This document shows positions 1 through 13,308 of a DNA stretch of 44,963 nucleotides, one piece after another. How positions within the stretch are numbered: position 1 is the stretch's first letter; each line of letters begins with the position of its first letter. Position numbers and translations under genes: made by a program. The notes beneath the pieces are model-generated. The model worked only from the letters and a program-made list of their open reading frames with translations. It did no database searches and was not told the DNA's origin. Source of the DNA: Nemertoderma westbladi (taxonomy: Eukaryota; Xenacoelomorpha; Nemertodermatida; Nemertodermatidae); assembly GCA_032718475.1 (NCBI GenBank), contig JAUCBJ010000901.1:1-44963 (forward strand), read 5' to 3'.

Positions 1-1017
1 TAGTTGACAACGAACATTGATAATACCGAACATGGCTAATTAATCCCTGAAATCTTCCGACATGAATTTAGTTCTTTTCCCAATGAGTAAATTTCCAGAA
101 GCTGCGGCGTGTCTGGTAGTAGCTCCTCGAACCTGTTTGAAGTTTGGAGCTTCCCACAAGTCGACGATATAGAAACCCTGCCCCGAGTAACTTATCAGCT
201 CCCACAGCAATGAAGTACCACTGGTCAGCAACGATAGAATGGATGCCACCATCATCAAGCGTTATACTAATCGGTTATTCATCACGTTACTCATCCATAT
301 ACTGTACACAGTTTTGATAAAGGCAGTGATTGTGAATGTCTCTGTGCTTAGTTCAAGTTCAAAATATCTATAGTAGGTCATGATTGGCGCTTTGGTTAAA
401 TTTCTTAAATACTAATTTTGTGATAGAATAGCTCAATTTAAATTTATATCTCATAAATGAGCCCCGTGTTGCGCGAAGGCCCCACGAACGTGTACATTAT
501 TGGATATAACAAAATGTAGGCCTATGATAGATGTATAGGTCACTTCTTGTATAAGTTACAGTATGTTATGTTTAACAAAGAAACACTAACAAGTGGTCTA
601 CGTACATCCATACATTAAGTAGCTTTTATAGAATTAGTACATTATTTGTTGGTTGTCTTCAGTCTAAAATTCAAATGGAAAATCTGAAAAATGGACAATT
701 TTAAATCGATTAACCCTATTAAACCCGGGGGGGGGGGGGGGTCAATGTGACACCCTCGTGGTTTTTTTATAATTCTGAAACAAATACAGTTGGGAATCTG
801 AAATTTTATGACTTTTCCTAAAAATCTATTGTCTTTCTAGTAGTGAAAACCGTTTTCAAAAATATTGGGTAGTTTTCGAGTTTGAGCACCATTTTTTTAT
901 CCCTACTTTTGGCACTTTTTTTGAGACGTTTTTTGAAAATTACAGTTCATTAAATATGATTTGTAACATCTCTATTTTTGATTACACCGGTTTTTTGGTG
1001 TTAGCAATTGGATGGAA
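1..1017. other. Gene-free AT-rich stretch
   Basis: I see no supportable gene here. A 72-codon minus-strand frame (258 to 40) has no matching splice signals and I do not recognise it. The stretch holds a G15 homopolymer at 727-741 and one end of a dispersed element near 463-493 (listed separately). From about 740 onward there is AT-rich sequence resembling the repeat-derived DNA near 24.7-25.8 kb. Confidence 0.5.
463..493 (+). repeat. Solitary end of a dispersed inverted-repeat element
   Basis: The motif GCGCGAAGGCCCCACGAACG and its flanks also occur, with one or two changes, at about 11,124-11,146 and 13,207-13,232. There it forms the outer right end of a short inverted-repeat element. No matching left end is visible nearby, so this looks like a remnant. 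Confidence 0.6.
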
Positions 1018-1790
1018 TTCATATAAATTGATTTAGAAATTTCAAACTTGTTTTTTTTCGGCGGGTGTCAAATTTTGGTGCCAGCACCAAGTTTTGAAAT
1101 ATGTCAATTTTGTAAATTAATTGTTTTAAACTTGTTTTATACGCAATTGGGGTTTTTTGGGGTTCTGGTTTCGATGGTATATATACGAGTTGCACCAAGC
1201 GTATCAAACTTGTATTTTTCGGTGCTGTGTGCAAATTTTGGTGCTAGCACGAAATTTTGAAAATCCATTCAATAGATAAAATTGCTTTTGACAATTTATT
1301 TCTTGCGTTTTAGAGGTTAATGGCTGTTTTGAATTCAATAGAATATATAATTATCGAACTAGACATCTCAAACTTGTATTTTTCGGAAGTGGGTGCAAAA
1401 TGTGGTGCTAGCACCAAATTTTGAAAACCATCAAATATATCAATTGATTGTCTCTTGCGTTATAGGGGTTTGTGAGGGTTCTGAATTCAATGGAATCAGC
1501 AAAAATTTCATAAGAGTTTTCAAACTTGTATATTTCGCCGGTGGGTGAAAATTGTTGTGCCAGCACCAAATTTTTGAAAATAAGCAAATCGATCAGTAGA
1601 TAGTATCATCTTGTTTCTTGCGTTATACGGGTTTATGAGGGTCTTGAATCCGATGGAATGAATAAAAACAGCACTGGACATCGCAAACTTGTACTTTTTG
1701 GTGATGTGTACGAAATTGGGTGATAGCACCAAAATTTGCCAAATTACGCGGAAAAATACAAGTAGCAATGATCTGGCATAACAGAAATGT
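1018..1790. repeat. Degenerate ~160-bp tandem repeat, about 5 copies
   Basis: The phrase CAAACTTGTATTTTTCGG and close variants recur near 1043, 1205, 1370, 1521 and 1685, at spacings of about 150-165 bp. Each is followed by a GGTGCTAGCACC-like palindrome and then AAATTTTGAAAA. Copies differ at many positions and by small indels, so the array is old. Both strands contain short chance open frames but none reads as a protein. Confidence 0.75.
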
Positions 1791-1795
1791 ATTCC

Positions 1796-1863
1796 ATTAG
1801 AATCAGCGCCCTAGAAAACCTATAAATGTGAATTTATAGGTTTTCTAGGGCGCTGATTCTAAT
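1796..1863. repeat. Perfect palindrome, 32-bp arms, 4-nt loop
   Basis: Positions 1796-1827 are exactly reverse-complementary to 1832-1863, with a GTGA loop between. The arms include CAGCGCCCTAGAAAACC. No coding frame overlaps it meaningfully. A transcript would fold into a perfect 32-bp hairpin. It could be a short foldback element or a snapback duplication. A hairpin RNA gene is possible, but nothing beyond the fold supports that. Confidence 0.9.
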
Positions 1864-2065
1864 AAGTGTTCGTATAAGTGAATAAAAAATTTTGTGTTCT
1901 AACTGAAAAGTGCTGGTTACTTGTTTTTTTTTCATTTTTTTCCTACGCAGATAGGACTAAACAGCCATTTATAGTAATCATACCATATTTTGAAAATCAA
2001 ATTAAATATTTTCATAAAACCGGATTTGTCGTTTCTGAACTCGACTTCGAATTTATAGAATTATA

Positions 2066-2360
2066 AATTTAATTATCCGAAATCAGTTGGATATATTTCA
2101 ACATTCTTATTTCCTTATCTGAAATCCTGATGTAATTTCTGAAATCAAAAAAACGAATTCCGAAAACGATATGGAATTTCTGAAAGCCAAATGGCGCATG
2201 TTGAAATTGAAATGTACATACTTTTATAAAAACAAAATGGTATATTCTGAAATCGAAATGGATTTACTGAAATCAAACTATAACATTATGAAATCAAAAC
2301 AAAAACACTTGAAACCCAATTAGACCTTTCTGAAATCAATGTGATGTTCTCTGAAATACA
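2066..2360 (+). repeat. Cryptic degenerate short repeat (CTGAAATC motif)
   Basis: The octamer CTGAAATC or one-base variants (TTGAAATT, CTGAAAGC, CCGAAATC) recurs many times at roughly 15-35 bp intervals, often followed by AAATGG or AATGTG. The pattern looks like a very old minisatellite that ends about 120 bp before the 21-bp array begins. No gene is visible. Confidence 0.5.
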
Positions 2361-2479
2361 TTGAACAAGAGAAGGTGGGACAAGAGCAGATAATTTTATT
2401 GATCAGAAAACTTTTCTTCCGAAGCTTGGAATATTTACTCTGATCAGTGCCATAGCACTTGTACAAATCCGATCAATGT

Positions 2480-5400
2480 TATACTACAACTTATACCTAT
2501 AATACTACAACCTATACCTATAATACTACAACCTATACCTATAATACTACAACCTATACCTATAATACTACAACCTATACCTATAATACTACAACCTATA
2601 CCTATAATACTACAACCTATACCTATAATACTACAACCTATACCTATAATACTACAACCTATACCTATAATACTACAACCTATACCTATAATACTACAAC
2701 CTATACCTATAATACTACAACCTATACCTATAATACTACAACCTATACCTATAATACTACAACCTATACCTATAATACTACAACCTATATCTATACTACT
2801 ACAACCTATACCTATAATACTACAACCTATAATACTACAACCTATACCTATAATACTACAACATATACCTATAATACTACAACCTAAACCTATAATACTA
2901 CAACCTATACCTATAATACTACAACCTATACCTATAATACTACAACCTATACCTATAATACTACAACCTATATCTATACTACTACAACCTATACCTATAA
3001 TACTACAACCTATAATACTACAACCTATACCTATAATACTACAACATATACCTATAATACTACAACCTAAACCTATAATACTACAACCTATACCTATAAT
3101 ACTACAACCTATACCTATAATAATACAACCTACACCTATAATACTACAACCTATACCTATAATACTACAACCTATACCTATAATACTACAACCTATACCT
3201 ATAATACTACAACCTATACCTATAATACTACAACCTATACCTATAATACTACAACCTATACCTATACTACTACAACCTATACCTATAATACTACAACCTA
3301 TACCTATAATACTACAACCTATACCTATAATACTACAACCTATACCTATAATACTACAACCTATACCTATAATACTACAACCTATACCTATAATACTACA
3401 ACCTATACCTATAATACTACAACCTATACCTATAATACTACAACCTATACCTATAATACTACAACCTATACCTATAATACTACAACCTATACCTATAATA
3501 CTACAACCTATACCTATAATACTACAACCTATACCTATAATACTACAACCTATACCTATAATACTACAACCTATACCTATAATACTACAACCTATACCTA
3601 TAATACTACAACCTATACCTATAATACTACAACCTATACCTATAATACTACAACCTATACCTATAATACTACAACCTATACCTATAATACTACAACCTAT
3701 ACCTATAATACTACAACCTATACCTATAATACTACAACCTATACCTATAATACTACAACCTATACCTATAATACTACAACCTATACCTATAATACTACAA
3801 CCTATACCTATAATACTACAACCTATACCTATAATACTACAACCTATATCTATACTACTACAACCTATACCTATAATACTACAACATATACCTATAATAC
3901 TACAACCTATACCTATAATACTACAACCTATACCTATAATACTACAACCTATACCTATAATACTACAACCTATACCTATAATACTACAACCTATACCTAT
4001 AATACTACAACCTATACCTATAATACTACAACCTATACCTATAATACTACAACCTATACCTATAATACTACAACCTATAATACTACAACCTATACCTATA
4101 ATACTACAACATATACCTATAATACTACAACCTAAACCTATAATACTACAACCTATACCTATAATACTACAACCTATACCTATAATACTACAACCTATAC
4201 CTATAATACTACAACCTATACCTATAATACTACAACCTATACCTATAATACTACAACCTATACCTATAATACTACAACCTATACCTATAATACTACAACC
4301 TATACCTATAATACTACAACCTATACCTATAATACTACAACCTATACCTATAATACTACAACCTATACCTATAATACTACAACCTATACCTATAATACTA
4401 CAACCTATACCTATAATACTACAACCTATACCTATAATACTACAACATATACCTATAATACTACAACCTATACCTATAATACTACAACCTATACCTATAA
4501 TACTACAACCTATACCTATAATACTACAACCTATACCTATAATACTACAACCTATACCTATAATACTACAACCTATACCTATAATACTACAACCTATACC
4601 TATAATACTACAACCTATACCTATAATACTACAACCTATACCTATAATACTACAACCTATACTTACCTATAATACTACAACCTATACCTATAATACTACA
4701 ACCTATACCTATAATACTACAACCTATACCTATAATACTACAACCTATACCTATAATACTACAACCTATACCTATAATACTACAACCTATACCTATAATA
4801 CTACAACCTATACCTATAATACTACAACCTATACCTATAATACTACAACCTATACCTATAATACTACAACCTATACTGACCTATAATACTACAACCTATA
4901 CCTATAATACTACAACCTATACCTATAATACTACAACCTATACCTATAATACTACAACCTATACCTATAATACTACAACCTATACCTATAATACTACAAC
5001 CTATACCTATAATACTACAACCTATACCTATAATACTACAACCTATACCTATAATACTACAACCTATACTACCTATAATACTACAACCTATACCTATAAT
5101 ACTACAACCTATACCTATAATACTACAACCTATACCTATAATACTACAACCTATACCTATAATACTACAACCTATACCTATAATACTACAACCTATAATA
5201 CTACAACCTATACCTATAATACTACAACATATACCTATAATACTACAACCTATACTGTACCTATAATACTACAACCTATACCTATAATACTACAACCTAT
5301 ACCTATAATACTACAACCTATACCTATAATACTACAACCTATACCTATAATACTACAACCTATACCTATAATACTACAACCTATACCTATAATACTACAA

Positions 5401-8400
5401 CCTATATCTATAATACTACAACCTATACCTATAATACTACAACCTATACCTATAATACTACAACCTATACCTATAATACTACAACCTATACCTATAATAC
5501 TACAACCTATACCTATAATACTACAACCTATACCTATAATACTACAACCTATATCTATAATACTACAACATATACCTATAATACTACAACCTATACCTAT
5601 AATACTACAACCTATACCTATAATACTACAACCTATACCTATAATACTACAACCTATACCTACAATACTACAACCTATATCTATAATACTACAACATATA
5701 CCTATAATACTACAACCTATAATACTACAACCTATACCTATAATACTACAACATATACCTATAATACTACAACCTATACTTACCTATAATACTACAACCT
5801 ATACCTATAATACTACAACCTATACCTATAATACTACAACCTATACCTATAATACTACAACCTATACCTACAATACTACAACCTATATCTATAATACTAC
5901 AACATATACCTATAATACTACAACCTATACCTATAATACTACAACCTATACCTATAATACTACAACCTATACCTATAATACTACAACCTATACCTATAAT
6001 ACTACAACCTATACCTATAATACTACAACCTATACCTATAATACTACAACCTATACCTATAATACTACAACCTATACCTATAATACTACAACCTATACCT
6101 ATAATACTACAACCTATATCTATAATACTACAACATATACCTATAATACTACAACCTATACCTATAATACTACAACCTATACCTATAATACTACAACCTA
6201 TACCTATAATACTACAACCTATACCTATAATACTACAACCTATACCTATAATACTACAACCTATACCTATAATACTACAACCTATACCTATAATACTACA
6301 ACCTATATCTATAATACTACAACATATACCTATAATACTACAACCTATACCTATAATACTACAACCTATACCTATAATACTACAACCTATACCTATAATA
6401 CTACAACCTATACCTACAATACTACAACCTATATCTATAATACTACAACATATACCTATAATACTACAACCTATATCCATAATACTACAACCTATACCTA
6501 TAATATACAACCTATACCTATAATACTACAACCTATACCTATAATACTACAACCTATAATACTACAACCTATACCTATAATACTACAACCTATAATACTA
6601 CAACCTATACCTATAATACTACAACATATACCTATAATACTACAACCTATACTGTACCTATAATACTACAACCTATACCTATAATACTACAACCTATACC
6701 TATAATACTACAACCTATACCTATAATACTACAACCTATACCTATAATACTACAACCTATACCTATAATACTACAACCTATACCTATAATACTACAACCT
6801 ATATCTATAATACTACAACCTATACCTATAATACTACAACCTATACCTATAATACTACAACCTATACCTATAATACTACAACCTATACCTATAATACTAC
6901 AACCTATACCTATAATACTACAACCTATACCTATAATACTACAACCTATATCTATAATACTACAACATATACCTATAATACTACAACCTATACCTATAAT
7001 ACTACAACCTATACCTATAATACTACAACCTATACCTATAATACTACAACCTATACCTACAATACTACAACCTATATCTATAATACTACAACATATACCT
7101 ATAATACTACAACCTATATCCATAATACTACAACCTATACCTATAATACTACAACCTATACCTATAATACTACAACCTATACCTATAATACTACAACCTA
7201 TACCGATAATACTACAACCTATACCTATAATACTACAACCTATACCTATAATACTACAACCTATACCTATAATACTACAACCTATACCTACAATACTACA
7301 ACCTATATCTATAATACTACAACATATACCTATAATACTACAACCTATATCCATAATACTACAACCTATACCTATAATACTACAACCTATACCTATAATA
7401 CTACAACCTATACCTATAATACTACAACCTATACCTATAATACTACAACCTATACCTATAATACTACAACCTATACCTATAATACTACAACCTATACCTA
7501 TAATACTACAACCTATACCTATAATACTACAACCTATACCTATAATACTACAACCTATACCTATAATACTACAACCTATACCTATAATACTACAACCTAT
7601 ACCTACAATACTACAACCTATATCTATAATACTACAACATATACCTATAATACTACAACCTATATCCATAATACTACAACCTATACCTATAATATACAAC
7701 CTATACCTATAATACTACAACCTATACCTATAATACTACAACCTATACCTATAATACTACAACCTATACCTATAATACTACAACCTATACCTATAATACT
7801 ACAACCTATACCTATAATACTACAACCTATACCTATAATACTACAACCTATACCTATAATACTACAACCTATACCTATAATACTACAACCTATACCTATA
7901 ATACTACAACCTATACCTATAATACTACAACCTATACCTATAATACTACAACATATACCTATAATACTACAACCTATATCCATAATACTACAACCTATAC
8001 CTATAATATACAACCTATACCTATAATACTACAACCTATACCTATAATACTACAACCTATACCGATAATACTACAACCTATACCTATAATACTACAACCT
8101 ATACCTATAATACTACAACCTATACCTATAATACTACAACCTATACCTATAATACTACAACCTATACCTATAATACTACAACCTATACCTATAAAACTAC
8201 AACCTATACCTATAATACTACAACCTATACCTATAATACTACAACCTATACCTATAATACTACAACCTATACCTACAATACTACAACCTATATCTATAAT
8301 ACTACAACATATACCTATAATATACAACCTATACCTACAATACTACAACCTATACCTATAATACTACAACCTATACCTATAATACTACAACCTATACCTA

Positions 8401-9793
8401 TACTACTACAACCTATACCTATAATACTACAACCTATACCTATAATACTACAACCTATATCTATAATACTACAACATATACCTATAATACTACAACCTAT
8501 ACCTATAATACTACAACCTATACCTATAATACTACAACCTATACCTATAATACTACAACCTATACCTACAATACTACAACCTATATCTATAATACTACAA
8601 CATATACCTATAATACTACAACCTATATCTATAATACTACAACCTATACCTATAATATACAACCTATACCTATAATACTACAACCTATACCTATAATACT
8701 ACAACCTATACCGATAATACTACAACCTATACCTATAATACTGCAACCTATACCTATAATACTACAACCCATACCTATAATACTACAACATATACCTATA
8801 ATACAACAACCTATACCTATAATACTACAACCTATACCTATAATACTACAACCTATATCTATAATACTACAACATATACCTATAATACTACAACCTATAT
8901 CTATAATACTACAACATATACCTATAATACTACAACCTATATCTATAATACTACAACCTATACCTATAATATACAACCTATACCTATAATACTACAACCT
9001 ATACCTATAATACTACAACCTATACCTATAATACTACAACCTATACCTATAATACTACAACCTATACCGATAATACTACAACCTATACCTATAATACTGC
9101 AACCTATACCTATAATACTACAACCCATACCTATAATACTACAACATATACCTATAATACAACAACCTATACCTATAATACTACAACCTATACCTATAAT
9201 ACTACAACCTATACCGATAATACTACAACATATACCTATAATACTACAACATATACCTATAATACTACAACCTATACTGTACCTATAATACTACAACCTA
9301 TACCTATAATACTACAACCTATACCTATAATACTACAACCTATACCTATAATACTACAACCTATACCTATAATACTACAACCTATACCTATAATACTACA
9401 ACCTATACCTATAATACTACAACCTATACCTATAAAACTACAACCTATACCTATAATACTACAACCTATACCTATAATACTACAACCTATACCTATAAAA
9501 CTACAACCTATACCTATAAAACTACAACCTATACCTATAATACTACAACCTATACCTATAATACTACAACCTATACCTATAATACTACAACCTATACCTA
9601 TAATACTACAACCTATACCTATAAAGCTACAACCTATACCTATAAAACTACAACCTATACCTATAATACTACAACCTATACCTATAATACTACAACCTAT
9701 ACCTATAATACTACAACCTATACCTATAATACTACAACCTACAACCTATACCTATAATACTACAACCTATACTGTACCTATAATACTACAACC
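2480..9793. repeat. 21-bp satellite/minisatellite, about 348 copies
   Basis: The unit contains CCTATACCTATAATACTAC and repeats head-to-tail for 7.3 kb. Variants include CCTATATC, ACATATACC, CCTATACCG and CCTAAACC. There are 15-bp short units lacking TATACC and 20-bp units reading AATATACAACC. Rare junctions carry extra bases (ACTTACC, ACTGACC, ACTGTACC) near 4662, 4875, 5068, 5255, 5778, 6651, 9277 and 9772. Because 21 is a multiple of three, long Thr/Tyr/Asn-rich and Ile/Gly/Cys/Ser-rich frames arise on the two strands. The minus-strand frames begin at non-ATG codons, so I do not treat them as genes. Confidence 0.98.
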
Positions 9794-10304
9794 ATTGACT
9801 GGAATACAAACACAAATATTAATAAAATTGCATTATTGTACGGTGCGGTAGACCAAGACAGGTTAGTAAAGGAGCAAACTACAGGGGCGGGTGTGGGGAA
9901 CCAAAATACACTAAGAAATAAACGAAAGTTAACAAGTGTTACATAATTATGATAAATAATAATAAAAGGGTTAAAATAATAATTAAAACACAGACTGTAG
10001 ATGGAATTGCCTGGGAGGTGGGCAAATCAATAAAAGGAAGTCAACAGAACAGGTTCCAGTTTCTTTTTGGGAGTATCCTGCAGTTATTTGCGTCGATTTT
10101 CCCCTGGAAAGAGAATTTGGATTGCGTCGAAAGTCCCCCAATATCTGAAGGGGGTTCTGCCTCTCCGAAAAAAAATACAATATGGTGCGGTGGGGAATGA
10201 AAAAATACCCGAAATGGGTGGCGGTTGGAATAGAAGGAAGAGTTTTAACATGCAAACCGGTACTTTATTCACAACTAGTTCGGAAATTACGTTCCACCAT
10301 TACT
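9794..10304. other. Unique/repeat-derived spacer between satellite and candidate gene
   Basis: This stretch follows the 21-bp array. A piece near 10,080-10,150 (TTGCGTCGATTTTCCCCTGG and following) matches 37,938-37,990 loosely, so part is dispersed repeat. Short frames overlap on both strands, none convincing. The last 40 bp would be the 3' UTR of the minus-strand candidate gene that ends at 10,305. Confidence 0.5.
10264..10269 (-). promoter_or_regulatory. Candidate poly(A) signal AATAAA
   Basis: Read on the minus strand this hexamer is AATAAA, 35 nt after the TAA of the candidate terminal exon. Its position fits a cleavage/polyadenylation signal for that gene. Confidence 0.5.
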
Positions 10305-10446
10305 TTAAGTTTTAATGACTTCGAACACCTCTTTACTGTTATTCAGAGCGTCTATTACATACTTGTAGCTTTTGAGATCCAAGTTAGACAGAGTGTAACG
10401 ACAAGGTACACCTATTTCTTGAGCTTTCCCATCACCAATAGGGAAA
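10305..10446 (-). CDS. Candidate terminal exon of an unrecognised small gene
   Basis: On the minus strand a clean acceptor (TATTTTCTTTCAG) precedes 142 bp that stay open to a TAA at 10,307-10,305. The encoded tail runs FPIGDGKAQEIG, then YTLSNLDLKSYKYV, and ends FEVIKT. An AATAAA follows 35 nt after the stop. The exon starts one base into a codon. This phase matches an exon at 13,309-13,493 that ends two bases into a codon (donor AG|GTGCAA), so the two would join in frame as a 108-aa protein. I do not recognise the family. The sequence shows the splice signals and open frame; that they form one gene is inference. The intervening 2.9 kb contains repeats and a dead LINE, as expected for an intron. 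Confidence 0.45.
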
Positions 10447-10818
10447 CTGAAAGAAAATATTATATAAGATAATAAATAATATAAAATCAAATTTAATTCA
10501 AATCAAATTTAACAGTGGAATAGGGTTGGTGCGGGAACAAATTGTTGGGCTAGAAACAATCGAATAATGGGGTAAGAAGGTTTATTATTTTTCCACTGCC
10601 TAATATCCCTGTAGCGGGAGACTGCTGAGGTATTCTCCTCTCACGCAAATTATATTTCAGACCTTTGACAGACGACCCGGGTACTAAGCTCGCTTACATC
10701 GTCGCTGGCCCCACAATGAAACACAAACATAAATTCTTACCTACCGAATATTTTAGTTCTGTTCTGTATAATGATGATATGACATTGTAATAGAGAAACC
10801 ACAATAATTTTACAGTAT

Positions 10819-11141
10819 GTGGGGCGAGCCACAAAGTCAGCGAAGCCTTAGCATATGGGTACCATTAACGAGTTGTCTGTCGTCGTCGTCGTCTGTCGTC
10901 GTCGTAAATTTTGATCGTTGATAACTCGGTTATTCCTTGATGAAATTAAACGAAACTTGGTACGTATGTAGTCCGTCAAAAGTATAGAAAGAATCTGAAG
11001 TTTGGTCAAAAACGAACGAACGCAACGAGGCACAAGAGGACGAGTATTGTGTTGAAGACTTCTGACTAACGGCAGACAACTCGTTAATGGTGCCCATATG
11101 CTAAAGGCTTTGCTCACTTCGTGCTGCGCGAAGACCCCACG
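10819..11141. mobile_element. Short inverted-repeat (MITE-like) element, copy A
   Basis: The left arm (about 10,819-10,885) and right arm (about 11,073-11,141) are imperfect inverted repeats of about 65 bp. Both carry AGCATATGGG, CCATTAACGAGTTGTCTG and an outer GTGGGG...AAGT block. The interior includes GTCGTCGTCGTC and CAAAAACGAACGAACG, shared with copy B at 12,622. No transposase is present. Target duplications are not clear, so the superfamily is unknown. Confidence 0.75.
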
Positions 11142-11189
11142 AACGTGTTATTTCTGGGTTTACTTCTTGACTCGGCAATCGAAACCCTG

Positions 11190-11990
11190 ACTGAACGACT
11201 TATGGGCGACTATGTTGAAGCAGTCAGTTGGAAACTTATTTAACCCTCAAAGAGAGAAACTACAAATAGTTTGTGGTCTACCGCCACCAGAGACTTTTTG
11301 TCAAATTATTAGAACAAAATTTTTATTGAAACTTCTATCGAAAGCCGGAGATATAAACTCCAAATGGTCCGACGGTGATATGAACTACAAGCATCGTTTT
11401 TTTCCCACATCAGTGATATTAAAGCATATTTTGCTTGGACGAATAATGAACGGTCGGGGCGCCTAATTGACCTCAAAAACTTGACCCCAGAGACTCCACA
11501 TTATAATCAGACACAAATGAGTACCTACACCCAAAATTTATGGAAACAGTGCATTAATCTTAATGATACCTTAGCGAAAACGAGACAATCCCCTCAACTT
11601 CTACCAATGAACTTTGCCTGTGCTAGACCGCAAGAAAATTTTATCTTAGGAATTATACTAGGGCAGGGAAATCTTGGACATATATGAGATTAATCTATGG
11701 AGATATCTTTGACAGCCGCTGTACTTGTGGGGAATCAGAAACAGAAATTCACTTTCTGTTAGAATGTCCCGATAGGAAAGGTCGCTCTGATTGTTTAATG
11801 AGGTCTATAAAGACAAACTGTTTGGACACCTTCGACGAGCTTATTTATAGTAGAGAAAATTATGTAATTAAATCACTTTTAGCTGCATCTTCTTAGTGAT
11901 ATAAACTGATATACTCAGTAGGGATATATTATAACTGATTTTAACGGGAAACCCCGATTTTACTTTATATTTTAAACAGTCTCCATTTTG
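11190..11990 (+). pseudogene. 5'-truncated, frameshifted LINE (non-LTR retrotransposon) 3' end
   Basis: Three successive open pieces lie in three different frames (11,212-11,466; 11,481-11,687; 11,684-11,896), so at least two frameshifts have occurred. The last contains CTCGESETEIHFLLECP, a C-x-C-G-x3-T-x2-H-x4-C arrangement. That is the usual Cys/His motif downstream of the reverse transcriptase in LINE ORF2 proteins. The reverse-transcriptase core itself is absent. A 3' untranslated stretch follows, ending near an (AT)n run at about 12,030. The fragment lies inside the proposed intron of the minus-strand gene, in opposite orientation. The family below LINE level cannot be assigned from this piece. 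Confidence 0.7.
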
Positions 11991-12178
11991 CATGCAAATA
12001 TATGTCTTTCTATCTTAATTAAAAGAATAATATATATATATATATAACCCAAGACGAAAACTATGGGATCCCTCCGTCTAACCCTAATTGGAACCTAAAG
12101 TATGATTTTAGGCATTTATCAGGCCCTTCCGACCTGAAATACCAATATCTTATTTTTGTACAGTATTAATATTAATAA

Positions 12179-12292
12179 ACGCCGCTGCGTTTATTCGGGG
12201 AAGGCGTTTAAGTTGCTAATTTGATGGTAAGGGGGGCGTTAATTCGAGGGGGCGTTTATTCGAGGGTGGGTTATTATTCGAGTAAATACGGT
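12179..12292 (+). repeat. GGCGTTTATTCGAG short direct repeats
   Basis: GCGTTTATTCG or GCGTTAATTCG with adjacent G-runs recurs four times, closing with TTATTCGAGTAAATACGGTA. It looks like a small dispersed repeat unit with internal direct repeats. No coding content. Confidence 0.6.
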
Positions 12293-12621
12293 ATATTATT
12301 GGCTTGAAATCATGTACATAGAAAGGCGCTTTATAAATAAATATTATTAATAATATAAAACTTATAATATATGAAGTATTAATAAATGTGCAAATTACTG
12401 TGAAAATTGGATTATTAATGAAATAAACGCATCTCACCATAAAGGAAGTCATGTGTACTATTTACAGCAGCTATAACATAGGCCTAGCTGAGACACCAGA
12501 ATAACTATTTATTACATTAAAAATATATTATATAAAGGGGTTACTTATAAGGGAAAAATATTTGTTTTTATTTGTTTTTGGAAAACATTTTTTTTTCAAA
12601 AAAATCGCCATTTGTCAGATT
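12293..12621. other. AT-rich intron sequence, nothing recognised
   Basis: Very AT-rich DNA with short ATTATTAATAAT palindromes. No gene, motif or repeat end is supportable. Confidence 0.5.
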
Positions 12622-13233
12622 GTGGGCGAGCCACGAAGTGAGCAATGCCTTAGCATATGGGTACCATTAACGAGTTGTCTGTCGTCGTCGTCTGTCGTAA
12701 ATTTTTGATCGCCAATAGCTCGGTTTTTCCTTGATGAAATTAAACTAAACTTGGTACGTATGTAGTCCGGCAAAAGTTTAGAAAGAATCTCAAGTTTGGT
12801 CAAAAACGAACGAACGAACGCAACGAGTTTACAGTGGATACGAGTATCTATCTGCCATAAATCAGCATTTAGTCTCACAGTTTCGAGACTTTGCCCAGTT
12901 ATAAAGGTCGTTAGTCTCCGTTTAGGGAAATTATTTTAAGACAAAACAGGCCGAGCGCAACGAGGCTAATGAAGGAGAAGAGTATTGTAAAACTAAAAAT
13001 GTCGTACTTAACTTAAATAGCCCTCGTTAGAAAGTTTACAAATGAGAGTTAAAGTGTGTAAGGGCAAACTGAAATGGATCTCTATTTTTACAACTAGTTT
13101 ATCACAAACTGATAGCATCGCCTTCACTCATATATATTTTAGGAAAGACAGTTTTCGTATATCTAATAGAGATTAGTATAATGTACTTTCTAATATAGGC
13201 TCTCGTGCTGCGCGAAGGCCCCACGAACGTGTA
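12622..13233. mobile_element. Inverted-repeat element, copy B (about 610 bp)
   Basis: The left end at 12,622 matches copy A's left arm (GCGAGCCACGAAGTGAGC, then CCTTAGCATATGGGTACC). The shared interior runs to about 12,830. The right end at 13,201-13,232 matches copy A's outer right end (TGCTGCGCGAAGGCCCCACG). The centre is longer than in copy A and the inner part of the right arm is missing. A second GCGCAACGAGGCTAATGAAG-like block lies at about 12,955. Confidence 0.65.
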
Positions 13234-13308
13234 ATTAATTAGACTGACTAATAACACGTAAATTATTTCAACCAACTTACTAACCATTTTAATGACCCCG
13301 ATTTGCAC

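Noticed and set aside
40-258. 72-codon minus-strand frame near the left edge
   Set aside because: Could be a terminal exon cut by the window, but no clear acceptor and no recognisable domain; not enough support.
6647-7699. 350-codon minus-strand Ile/Gly/Cys/Ser repeat protein
   Set aside because: 21-bp satellite; the frame starts at TTG and similar frames begin at each one-base-short unit.
2480-9793. CRISPR array or telomere
   Set aside because: Units are contiguous with no spacers, and the 21-bp unit is not a telomere repeat. The context is eukaryotic.
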